From Diphasiastrum complanatum (lineage: Eukaryota > Streptophyta > Lycopodiopsida > Lycopodiales > Lycopodiaceae): DNA of 64,000 bases. The stretch lies in the NCBI GenBank assembly GCA_029204225.1, contig CM055103.1, positions 1,251,530 through 1,315,529 of the forward strand, written 5' to 3'. The notes under the pieces are model-generated. The model was not told the origin of the DNA. It searched no databases and worked only from the letters and a program-made list of their open reading frames with translations. Shown here one piece after another: positions 21,780 through 31,965 of this stretch (positions within the stretch are counted from its first letter, which is position 1; each line of letters opens with the position of its first letter). A program made the translations under genes and the position numbers.

Positions 21780-23020
21780 TAGTTGGTGTGGTACTGAAAC
21801 ATCTACATTTTCCTTAAGATTGTATTCTCTAGAATAGGATCAGAATTATGACATCTCTTGTTCTCCTCAAATCTATAATGGGTAAAATGCAAGGCTCGGT
21901 TGATTCCATGATCTCCTCGAGTCTCACTGCTCCCAAGAGAGATACTATACGCTGACGATACATGATCTTTGTGAAGTTTTCAGATCCTTAAGATCCAATC
22001 AACTTGAAAGATCTTTGGTTAGAAAGAGAAATACACTACCAATCTCACCAATGTAGAAAAATCAGCATTTACACACAAAATGAGATGCAAACACTAATAG
22101 AACTTGATCAAACTTTAATGATATGATAAAGTACTATTGTTGTTCATAAAAATACCAGCAAGCTACTGTCATTCACACGTGTGAAACCGAAAATAGCAAT
22201 TATGAATCATTCTACACATAAAATTGCATGCAATCACCAATATAGTGCACCAATGGATAGTAGAACCCAAGAGAACCATGTACAAGCATGAAATGAGATA
22301 GAGAAGAGAGAAGATCACTCACATCCTTTTATAGCAGGTCCAAACCCTATTTGGCCACTTGGCTTTCCCTCCAAAATGCTAATTCTACTATTCTTGGGTC
22401 TAGATTCAATGTACCCAACTATTCAATTTTGAATCTCCTAAAACTCACCTCCAAACTTCCCACACTTTCAAAAAGTGTTTATTCAAATGATATTAGACTA
22501 ATGAACTTTGAAAAGTTATTCTCTAAGTCTAAAACAAGTTTTGGCCTCAATATGCCAAATATGAAAATATTGACAAAATGATCAAACTAGTTGAATCCTT
22601 CAACCAGACTAACAGGACAATGTTTAAGTGAGATGTATTGATATAAGGAATGCCAGGTCCTAGCGAATGATTCGGGTGAAACATCGTCTCCAGCTCAGAA
22701 TTTCGTGATGCATGGAATGTCTCACCTATAATGATACTTTCTCATTTTCTCAAGCACACCTCATTCTCTAGAAAAGGATTAGAATTCGAATATTTTGAGA
22801 ATAATGATAATTTATAACAGGCAAAATAAGAGGCTCTGGGCATCTCATGATTTCACCTAGATGTGTAACTCCTAGGATAGATATAATCCTTTGTCGATAT
22901 ATCAGTTTTGAACTAATCAGTATCCCGATGTTCAAATATGATGTATTGACATAGGGAATACCCGGTCCTATGGGATGATTTAACTGCAACATCAAAATGA
23001 TTTTCTAGAGTACTCTAAAC
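21780..23020 (-). repeat. Two diverged tandem units of an uncharacterised repeat, one split by an LTR
   Basis: Unit 1 is 21800-21969 plus 22603-22745; unit 2 is about 22770-23015. Shared blocks on the minus strand: KLIYRQRIISILG / KIMYRQRIVSLLG, the EIM..(T)EP..LPII block, and LGPGIPYINTSHLNI / IGPGIPYVNTSYLNI. The conservation of amino-acid sense between copies suggests a formerly coding repeat. The family is unknown. Confidence 0.5.
21970..22602 (-). mobile_element. Solo LTR of family C
   Basis: 633 bp, minus orientation, with TATA box (CTATAAAAGG, about 22330) and CACACGTGTG at 22174-22183. No primer site or pol adjoins it, so it is a solo LTR. It interrupts unit 1 of the surrounding tandem repeat. 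I could not see a clean target duplication. Confidence 0.75.
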
Positions 23021-23324
23021 CATGTACCCAGTGGTTTTCTCAATTTCAGCGAGAGTTTGTAAAATTTGTCTTTCCACTCACTAATGATTTGGTACTCTCT
23101 TCTCTTTATGACATACAATAGATTCCTCAATTGATAAGGAAAGGTTTTTCAAGTGCAGTATCCAGTTCCTAAACATCTCGGTTTTCAGATGTTCGATAGT
23201 GAGAGACTAGAAACCGTATATTCCAACCAGGGGGACATGCGAGATTCTCCTCAAAAAGTGAGTGACATTCAAAATAGATGATGCCAATGAGCTTAAATTG
23301 GGCATTTTGTGTGGAGTCGCAACC
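23021..23324. other. No gene seen
   Basis: Short stretch 3' of the H3-like pseudogene; nothing supported. Confidence 0.5.
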
Positions 23325-23734
23325 TCAACCCCCATATGTGTCCCGAAGCCTAAACACAATGTTGAAATCCTTGGGCATGATGCCCTCTTGGCATCGACAG
23401 CTGCAACAACAGTATCTGAAAAAAAATTCACCTGAAAATCCTCATATGCATTGTGCAACGCCTCAATTGCCGTTACCGTCCATCTCACATCTACAGATAG
23501 ACTTCTTGTAATGTCTCTGATGGATTTCTATATGTGAGCTTTTGGAATCAGAAGATTATTTGTCTTCTATAGCTTTCGAATATCCTTGAGCCAAGGTGGG
23601 TCTCTTCTTTTGCCCCTTGGCCTAGGAGGAGGTGGTGGTGGACGAGGTGGTGGTGGTGGTGGATTTTCCTAACCCACTCCTGAGATTGGTATTCCACCAG
23701 GGTGGCCTCGTGCTGTTTTCTTGGTCCGCGCCAT
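23325..23734 (-). pseudogene. Centromeric-type histone H3 (CENH3-like) pseudogene, intronless
   Basis: Starts MARTKKTARGH at 23734-23732, like H3/CENH3 (MARTK). It continues through a proline-rich linker (two PPPPPP runs) and RPRGKRRDPPWLKDIRKL, then NLLIPKAHI, KSIRDITRSL, VRWTVTAIEALHNAYEDFQ and FFSDTVVAAVDAKR. After an apparent 4-base deletion near 23383 the frame resumes as IMPKDFNIVFRLRDTYGG, stop 23327-23325. Restored for the deletion the length is about 137 codons, against 136 in H3. The RWT before helix 2, the FSD and a longer loop 1 resemble CENH3 (Arabidopsis HTR12 has NRWTAEALVALQEAAEDY and LFSDS). Three TAG stops (23671, 23569, 23530, first bases) each fit CAG to TAG; the middle one sits where H3 has the Gln of RKYQK. 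No introns are visible, unlike typical plant CENH3 genes, which suggests a retrocopy. Confidence 0.85.
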
Positions 23735-24060
23735 TAATGTCCAATATCGGATCAGCGCGCGAAGAAGGAAAACCCAGGATCAGAAGTCAGGTCGAGTGCG
23801 TCGAACAAATATCTGAGCTCAACCAAACCAATACCTGGTAGCAGATGGGCACGCGCGAGTAATAGCGGATCGTAGGAAATTTGTTTCGAGTGCACTGGAT
23901 CCCTATCACATATATGTAGATAACTGTAAGAACTTTAAGCAAAAAAATTTCAGCGTCGTCCATCAGTATATATAGAGAAAATCCAAAATGATTGCAAATG
24001 TGGTGGGTTGGACATCCGAGGCTCGGATTACGATGATGGTAACCATCTATCATCAAAGTA
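23735..24060 (-). promoter_or_regulatory. Upstream region of the CENH3-like pseudogene
   Basis: On the minus strand a TATATA box (about 23970) lies roughly 235 bp before the ATG. Sequence near the ATG is GC-rich (GCGCGCTGATCC). It may be the ancestral promoter or just flanking DNA. Confidence 0.25.
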
Positions 24061-24096
24061 ATTAGTCGATATCGAATAAACCAAAATTAATTTTAA

Positions 24097-24453
24097 CTAA
24101 ACATCTACTATCAAAGCTACAAAAGTATGGGCACATCTACAATTTATTGCTGAAATTGACAAGGTTAAGCCTATTGCATTTGAGATGCTCACCCCTGTGA
24201 TAGCTCCATGATGGCTTGCTTGATACAATGCCATCGAATTCATATGGCATAGTCTCTTGTGCCATAAAATATCTGACGAATCATCATGGGTTTGATGTAC
24301 TTGATCTGTAGGTAGGCGTACCTTCAAGTGATACAATTTGTCTTTTCTTCTACCTTGTGTAATCAGTGTACTGGTGCTTGCATCAATGACATTGCATGCT
24401 TCGTCTGAAAACGTCATACGCATCCCAGAATCTTGCGACTGATACCAAGTCAT
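24097..24453 (-). pseudogene. Copia protease-integrase junction fragment
   Basis: GRRKDKLYHLKV and ILWHKRLCHMNSMALYQ match the region between copia protease and integrase (GAG_pre-integrs). It is inverted with respect to the related element that begins just to the right, and truncated on both sides. Confidence 0.75.
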
Positions 24454-24604
24454 GTTGTAGTGTCTTCGAGTCGTCTGTCTCTGCCATTTGTGTTGGAACC
24501 AATACCATTCACTTGATATTTGGATCTGTCTCCAAGAATAATAATCTTGATGGATCTATACTCCGATCTCGTATTCAAATCATGTTCTTGGAAGACCAAT
24601 TAAC

Positions 24605-27540
24605 TTAGCTACAGTGGGACGACAAAGACCTAACCACATTCGTATGAAAGATAAAAGATCTGTTTATTTCTTTGCAGAATTTTGGCACAAAAAATGCAAT
24701 CTCAAAGGAAAAACAACTTAGCTATTTTCTTCGAGCCCTACCCAGGTCATTCCACACAACTCAAACTTTATTGGCAAAAGATGCAACAATGACACTTCAA
24801 AAGACAATAGATGGAGTCAAAGAGGAAGTAGAAACTCATGAACGCTATGACGACAATGGTGATTCTGAAAATGCTCTATTTACTCAGAACAATAAATCTC
24901 TTAAGAAGTCTAAGTTTAAGAGAGAGTCGTCTAAAAAGAGTGAGTCCAAGACAAATGATCAACAATCTAACAAACAAAAGAAAAGTTTTAGTGATAGATA
25001 GATTTGCAACAGATGCAAAAGATCAGGTCACATAGAAGACAAGTGTTGGTTAAATCCAAAAATTCATTGCATTCATTATCACAAACAGGGTCATGCAGCA
25101 AAAGACTATTATCAAAATCCCAAAAACAAAAAGGAGCAGACTCGAAGAGAACCTTCAGATTCAAACTATGTCAAAGACAAAGCAGAATGCTGAGCAGCAA
25201 AAGACAAGACAACAAGTAATTTAGTAGCTTATATTAGTGTTGATCCATGCTATTCAACATATTCAATTTGAGAAGTAGTACTTGATTCGAGAGTCACCTC
25301 ACATTTTGTTTCATCGAAACAAATATTATCTGAGTACAAGAAGACGAATTATTCGAGATTCATTATACTTGGAGATGGTTCTAAACACGTAGTTGATGGA
25401 ACTGGTGTACTATGGCTGGACACGAATCAGGGTGACAAAAAACTGGAGGAAGTTCTCTATGTCCCTACTCTTGATAAAGATCTTCTATCTATAGCTAAGA
25501 TAGTCGATACAGGCATGTCAGTAACATTCACAAAGAACTCTTGTAAAGTGTTCGAGGAAGATTCTGATAACCTAGTTGCTAAAGGCAACAGAGAAAGAAA
25601 TTTGTATCACTTGAACATTTGAACTCGAATTGAACAAGCCAATCAAACTCAAGAATCAACAGATATTCTATGGCACAACAGGCTATGTCACATGAACATG
25701 GAAGCCTTGTACGAAACCAATAAGAGTCAAAGAATTGAAGGAGTCGAAATCAAAAGTAGAGATATTCGAACTAACTGCGAATCCTGTCTTAAAGGCAAGA
25801 TGACTAGACTACCTTTCAGTAAGGATGTTCATAAAGCAACTAAGGTACTGGAAATTGTTTATTCAGATATTTGTGGACCATTCGGAGTATTGTCTTTAGG
25901 TGATGCAAAATACTTCATTACGTTTATTAATGACTTCAGCAAGTTCGTTGTAGTATACTTTATTTGTACAAAATTTGAAGCTTTTGAGAAATTCATTAGG
26001 TATACGAATTGGGCTGAGAAGTAGACAGGCAATAAGTTGAAGTAGATTCACACAGATCATGGAGGTGAGTACATTTTCAATGAGCTCAAGTTTTACTATA
26101 CTGATCGAGGTATTATGCATACAAAGATTGCATCATACACACCTCAGCACAATGGAATGGTTGAACGAAGGAATTCTACACTTATGGAAGCTGCCAGATG
26201 TATGATGGCTCATGCGAAAGCACCAAAACAGTTGTGGGCAGAAGCAGTGGCTACAGCGAATTATCTTCATAATCGTATTCTGAAATCTTGAATACTGGAT
26301 AAAACTCCTTGTGAGATATGGTGGAAGTCGAAGCCAAATCTTGCACATGTTCGAACATTCGGATGCACAGTTTACATGCACATACCAGACAAATTGAGAA
26401 AGAAACTCGATGAAAAGATAGAACAAGGTTTTTTGGTAGGATTCGAGTTACATCTGTCATATTATCGAGTCTACGTACCCGGAACTGGTTGAATAAAAAT
26501 TGTTCGAGATGTCAAATTCGATGAGTCGAAATACATAGCAAACAGTGATTTAGTCGGCTATGAAATTCTCAAAAACTATTATGAGCTATCAACGACGACA
26601 AAAGTAAAGCAAGCATATAATGAACGAGAATTACTAGAGAGAGTTCAAGATTGAAATACCTGACAAACTCGAATCACCAGTTTGAATTCCAGCAGAAAAG
26701 GTCGTATCTGAAACTGCAAAATCAAACTTGAAACCACCTATGAGAAGATCTAACAGACAACAAAAACCACCAGAAAGGTTTGGTCAGGATGTTTCAACAA
26801 ATGCAGCCATCGAATATTGTGGTTTTTTTGACGAACCCAAACATTCAAGAAAGTTGTTCATGGACCAGATAAAGATCACTGGATTCAAGCAATGGAGGAC
26901 AAAATGTCATCCATGTATAAGAACAGTGTATGGACACTTGCACCAATACCTGATGGCAGAAAATAAGTCAAATGCAAGTGGATATACAAGACCAAAACAG
27001 GTCCTGATGGAGAAAACATCAGATTCAAAGCAAGGTTGGTTTCTAAAGGATTTTCACAGAAGTATGGAATCGACTACACTGATGCTTTCTCACTGGTAGT
27101 CAAACAATTCGCTTGTTATTCGCTTATGCAGTGGCTCATAATCTAAAAATCCATATTGTGGATTCATGCAGAATTGGAAAAAGACTTATTCATAGACCAA
27201 CCACTTGGTTTTGTAAGCCAAGAATATCTAGAATACGGATGTCACATGAATAAAAGCATTTATGGTCTGAAACAAGCAACCAGACAATGGTATAGAAAGA
27301 AGGACGAAGCACTACGTTCCTTAGGCTTCGAACCTCTATTCGTTGAATCGAATGTCTATATCAAGCATGTCCAAAATGAAATAATCATTCTACAACACCA
27401 GACCTGATATAGCATTTGTAGTATACAGGCTGAGCCAATGTAATCGGAACCCAGGATCATTGCACTGGAAGTTAGCCAAAAGAGTACTACAATATCTCCA
27501 AGAAACGAAAGGCTATGGACTGTGTTATTCGAAGGAAGTT
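24605..27540 (+). pseudogene. Copia gag-pol pseudogene with two zinc knuckles
   Basis: In order, over several frames: gag (QLSYFLRALPRSFHTTQTLL, about 24715); a zinc-knuckle pair (CNRCKRSGHIEDKC at about 25012 and a decayed second copy, CIHYHKQGH); protease where DSGA reads DSRV (about 25280); integrase LWHNRLCHMN, CESCLKGK, YSDICGP, HTDHGGEY and QHNGMVERRN (25670-26180); integrase C-terminus FGCTVYM; RT with YGLKQATRQWY (about 27260) and an internal deletion that joins it to TRPDIAFVVYRLSQ (about 27402) and KRVLQYLQETKGYG. It ends against an unrelated leader at about 27545. The protease Gly to Arg change and many stops make it dead. Confidence 0.9.
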
Positions 27541-27544
27541 TTCA

Positions 27545-28055
27545 AAAGAAATCACAAAGATTTGAAACTATCTCACAAATTCTCTTCTAGCACTTATACC
27601 AAGCAAATCAACACATAGAATCATGGAATCTTGATCAACATATGATCTATCCTCAATCTAGTGACTTTTTCCACTTCCTAAGATTGAAACACACTCAAAT
27701 GAGTCCAACAACCTCACTATATAGAGATCCAATCAAAATTAGGGTTTTGTCAAAATCACAAATTTTTGACTATTCCAAATCTACATGCAAATGCTGAAAT
27801 TTTGATTATCCAATCTAATAGCCACCACTAAGGCTGATCCAATGATCCAAAAATAAACCAAATCTACTATGTGAGATCAAAAATCAGAATTGATCAAGTT
27901 TGTGAACCTATTTAGGGTTTTGATCTACAAAAGATCCAATCTAGAAAAGCAAAGAACTCAATTTTGGTGTAGAATCCTCTCTAGCATGCCCTAGCCTTGA
28001 TATCTTCACCAAATTATTGATAGATCTGATTCCTCCTTCATAACCTGAAACACAA
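27545..28055 (-). mobile_element. Leader of a family C element
   Basis: Matches, inverted, the leader of element C after 35762 (for example AAAATTAGGGTTTTG near 27735 versus the AAACCCTA block near 36071). It is cut off where it meets the copia pseudogene at about 27545. Confidence 0.65.
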
Positions 28056-28067
28056 GCTCTGATACCA
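28056..28067 (-). other. Primer binding site, tRNA-iMet
   Basis: TGGTATCAGAGC on the minus strand, directly after the CA end of the 28068-28714 LTR. Confidence 0.9.
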
Positions 28068-28714
28068 TGTAAAGGATTTCAGATCATTATGATCCAATCC
28101 ACTTGAAAGATCTTGGGTTACAAAGAGAAACACACTACCAATCTCACCAATGTAGAAAAATCAGCATGTACACACAAAATGAGATAGAAACTCTAATAGA
28201 ACTTGATCAAACATGAATGAAATGATAAAGTAGTATTGTTTTCCATACAAAACCAGCAAGCTACTATATTTCACATGTGTGGATCCAAAAATAGCAATTA
28301 TAGATCATTCTACACATAGAATTACAAGCAATCACAAGTATAGTGCACTAATGGATAGTAGAACCCAAGAGAACCATGTATAATCATGAAATGAGATAGA
28401 GAAGAGAGAAGATCACTCTCTCCATGAGTTACATCCTTTTATAACAGGTCCAAACCCTATTTGGCCACTTGGCTTTCCCTCCAAAATGCTAACCCTACTA
28501 TTTTTGGGTCTAGATTCAAAGTACCCAACATTCAAATTTGAATCTACTCAAACTCACCTTCTAACTTTCCCACACTTTCAAAACATGTTTATTCAAATGA
28601 CATTTAGACTAATGAACTTTGAAAAGTCAATCTCTAAGTCTAAAAATAAAGTGTCCTCAATATGCCAAATATGAAAATATAGCAAATATGATCAAAGTAG
28701 TTGAATCTTTCACA
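28068..28714 (-). mobile_element. 5' LTR of family C
   Basis: 647 bp, TGTGAAAG...TTTACA in minus orientation. TATA box TTATAAAAGG (about 28436) is followed by a GA/CT-rich stretch (28399-28425). A CACATGTGTG palindrome is at about 28273. The internal part beyond the leader has been lost. Confidence 0.85.
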
Positions 28715-29105
28715 ATACTTATCCTTCAACATTTTTTATTTTCATTAAACATTTGCATCAATGAAAATTTAAACACATCCTTACTTCTATTCCATACTTT
28801 ATTGCATTTAGATTTGGATCAATGACAAGTTATTCCATTCCATACTTTAGATTTGTGAGATTCATTTTTAAATTGAAATGAAATGCAAAATTGCTCATGG
28901 TTTGATTTCTTAACTAGTTATTACGTCAGTCCACAACTCGGAATTCGACATTGCATTTCTTGAAAAAAAAAAAATTGCACATACAAAAGCAATAGCAATA
29001 TTGCACGATCAATTGCAATAATAATATATTGAAAATATAAAACAATGTATTACAAAATTGCTACTTTAATTTTGCAGTCTAGTCTCTAGATCTAATATGA
29101 ACTAA
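28715..29105. other. No gene seen
   Basis: AT-rich DNA with an A-run at 28963-28973. Confidence 0.6.
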
Positions 29106-29760
29106 TTGAAGACCTACATTTTGGGTGGAAGATCCATCAAGTGGATGTGAAGTCCGCATTTTTGAATGGTGACTTAGAGGAAGAAGTTTACATGGTCCAA
29201 CCACAGGGCTTCTGGAAAAGAGACAAGAACATAAGGTATGCAAGCTACGCAAGGCACTTTATGGCCTTAAGCAAGCACCACGTGCATGGTATGGACACAT
29301 TGACCATTACTTTCTTTCTCATGAGGTTGTGAAAACAAATTCAGATCCAAATCTTTATGTTCTTATAAACGAAGATAGAATTGCCTTGATTGTACTTTAT
29401 GTTGACGATATTATTATCATGGGCAATGATGAGAATCTCATTCATTCTACCAAAGCCAACTTGTGCAGCAATTTGAGATGACAGATTTAGATCTTATGCA
29501 CTATTGCTTGGGTGTCGAAGTATGGCAAAATGGCAATGATATTAGGCTATGTCAAAGCAAGTATGTGCGCGAGAAGAATCTTGTCTTTCATGTGAGAACG
29601 AAACATATTGAAGTGAAATATCACTTTGTGCGTGAAAAGCTACAATCAAAAGATATAAGAGTACAGACTGTTCTACGACATTACAACTTGCTGATATATT
29701 TACGAAAGTTTTAAGTAAAGAAAAGTTTCAAACTTTTAGAGCTAAACTTGGCTTAGATTT
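29106..29760 (+). pseudogene. Copia RT-RNase H remnant (family A)
   Basis: [18 protein letters not shown] (29141), a frameshifted [11 protein letters not shown] region (about 29260-29300), YVDDIIIMGNDE (about 29398), LMHYCLGVEVWQN (about 29493), then an in-frame deletion that joins QSKYVRE directly to the RNase H block HVRTKHIEVKYHFVREKL. YVDD is intact, but most of the RT C-terminus and RNase H is gone. Confidence 0.85.
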
Positions 29761-29852
29761 GGTTATGTAAAAAGCTTTTACTTATGATACTATCATGGAG
29801 GTATGTTCCATGAATAGAATAGACCTTAAAATAAAGAGAGACATTAATCATT

Positions 29853-30090
29853 GAGGGAAAGAGTTAAAATAGCAATGATCGACTTATACAGTGCTTTCTA
29901 ATTTTGACGGTACCATGTGTGCCATGTTCTAGAATTATCGGGTTGTCTTTCTTTTATGAGCCCTTTGAGTGCTCTTAAGTAGTTTTATCTTTGTACTTGT
30001 TAATTAGTGTGTATATATAGTTTATGGAGAGCTATTTTGTCTTGTCTTGTCTTGTTGCACTTGATGTTGTGCTGTGGTGATTGATTTGGT
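29853..30090 (+). mobile_element. Polypurine tract and 3' LTR of family A
   Basis: GAGGGAAAG followed by AGTTAAAATAGCAATGATC, parallel to 1891-1920. TGTATATATAG at about 30009 is a likely TATA box. The end is blurred where a D/E-type LTR begins. Confidence 0.55.
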
Positions 30091-30450
30091 CGAGTTTTAA
30101 ATTGTATTCTCAACTATATGTACATTTGATTTCTATCATAAGCTAATGTGAGTTTTTAAGTCAATTTGGAGATCTATCAATTTTGCTTGTATTGCACTCT
30201 CTCTCTACCCGAGACCAATAAGTCTATTCTCTCTCTACCCGAGGAGAGAAGCTTGTTGGAACTTAGTTTCTGTTCATGAAGAAACACCTTTGGTTATGAA
30301 TGTATGCATGTAGAATGGTCTCTCTACCTTAAATTTTGTCATTGATCTTGGATTTCAATCAATAGATGATCTACAGTGCATGAGCCAAACTTAGGAGATC
30401 AATTTCACACATTAGGGCATTTCCACACATGTGAATTTTCACACATTTTT
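30090..30450 (+). mobile_element. D/E-type LTR, 3' part
   Basis: Two CTCTCTCTACCCGAG copies (about 30198 and 30229), a GCATGTAG block and CCACACATGTGAA (about 30422), in the same order as 1-269 and inverted 41496-41700. Confidence 0.6.
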
Positions 30451-30720
30451 TGCTCAGTATTCCTTATAATCAAATCAAGCTTGCTGTATTTTCTCACTTA
30501 ATGTCCATGCTAAAAGAACAAAAGGAGCAAGAAAAACATCGTGAGGTTGATTCATTTGCCTCATTAATTTCTTTGGAATCAAGTATTCAAACAGCTTATA
30601 AGTTTTTTGATGAGTTTGATCAGCAATGGTGGATGGACTTTTTTGAGAAACAAAAAATCAGTTTGCTCAACCTAAAGACACATCATCAACTAAAGAATTT
30701 CATTGGCCTTATAAGTTAAG
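30450..30720 (+). other. Unidentified open stretch
   Basis: About 85 codons without stop, Lys/Glu/Gln-rich, with the run FFDEFDQQWWMDFFEKQ. I recognise no domain. It may be part of a decayed transposon gene. Confidence 0.25.
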
Positions 30721-30979
30721 AGCTTCAACCACAATTGTTAGACCTTCAAATCTTCCCCGAGATAATGATTTTTGCAACTCGTGCAAGGTGAGAAATGCAA
30801 AATTTATGTGGGCTCAAAAAAGAATAGGCAAACTATAAAAGCTACAAAAAGTGTGTGATCTAAATAAAATACACACCTAGATTGAGTTTTACTTAGAGAT
30901 TTTGTAAAAAGATTGTGAGAAATTGATTGGATTATTAGTTCAATCTTATGTCATGTCGATGCTCTATATGACAACATCA

Positions 30980-31260
30980 TTCTATTTAGACATTATTTCT
31001 TGTTCCAAATGTGCTACTGGTGTTTGAACCAGTTTGACCATGTTCTTTGGATTTGAAAACTTCATACATTTTATGCTTAGGTTATCTTTGCCAAAGGAAT
31101 TTGAACATAATGGTATATATCCAATATGTTTTCTAGGCTCAAGGCATTTAGGTGAATAATGGCCTAGCAAGCAACAATTAAAATGCATTTATGAAACTCG
31201 TTTATGTTTTACATTCAGGTTTGAATAAAATGTCTTTTGGAAAGCAATAATGATTTGAGC
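30980..31260 (-). pseudogene. Zinc-knuckle remnant of a transposon protein
   Basis: HFNCCLLGHYSPKC follows the CX2CX4HX4C pattern except that the first Cys is His. The stretch continues EPRKHIGYIP. Probably from a retrotransposon gag/ORF1; no other domain adjoins it. Confidence 0.35.
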
Positions 31261-31639
31261 AAACACAAATCTTTTAGGTGAGAATTTGAGTTTTGTAGGC
31301 TAACTTCTTTGTTAAAGGACATGACTCTTCTACTTCATTTTCATATAAGTATAAAACTTTTCTAGATGGGTTGTATCCACAATTTAACACTTGACTAACC
31401 ATGCACTCAATATTCATGTGTCTAGTTAAACCATGTCTGATACACCATATACTTGCATTAGTTTTTGGTGCTTTCTTCCTTTATCCATTACCTCAAATAC
31501 TTGGACTTGCAAATCATTCATACTCGGACTTCACATGTGTGAGCTGTAATAGGTTGAAATTCCTCAAAAATCATCAAAATTACACTATTTTTTGAAGTTT
31601 TGAGACTCCTAATAATGACCAATTCCTACCAAATTTGTT

Positions 31640-31965
31640 CAAAGACTTTGTATGAGGGTTCATCACCTAACTTGTTTGGATTTTTAGATTCAGACTTTCC
31701 TGGAGATCAAATGGATAGGAAATCCATAAGTGCACATTGCATTTTCATAGGTGATGGAGCTATATCATGGATGTCAAAGAAACAAGCCACTATCTCATTG
31801 TCGTCTAGTGAGGCTGAGTACAAGGCTCTTACTCATTGTGCAAAAGAGATGTTATGGATCAAGAGGATGGTAAGTGATTTTCACATGTTGCATTTTTCAA
31901 AGAGTCCAATTGTCTTTTGTGACAACCTATCAGCCCAAAGATTGGCAAGCAAACAACAAGGAGGT
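31640..31965 (+). pseudogene. Copia RNase H fragment (family C type)
   Basis: FLDSDFPGDQMDRKSIS, SWMSKKQATISLSSSEAEYKAL, MLWIKRMVSDFHML and VFCDNLSAQ. It is very close to the RNase H of element C at 37520-37980 and ends abruptly at about 31962. Confidence 0.85.
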
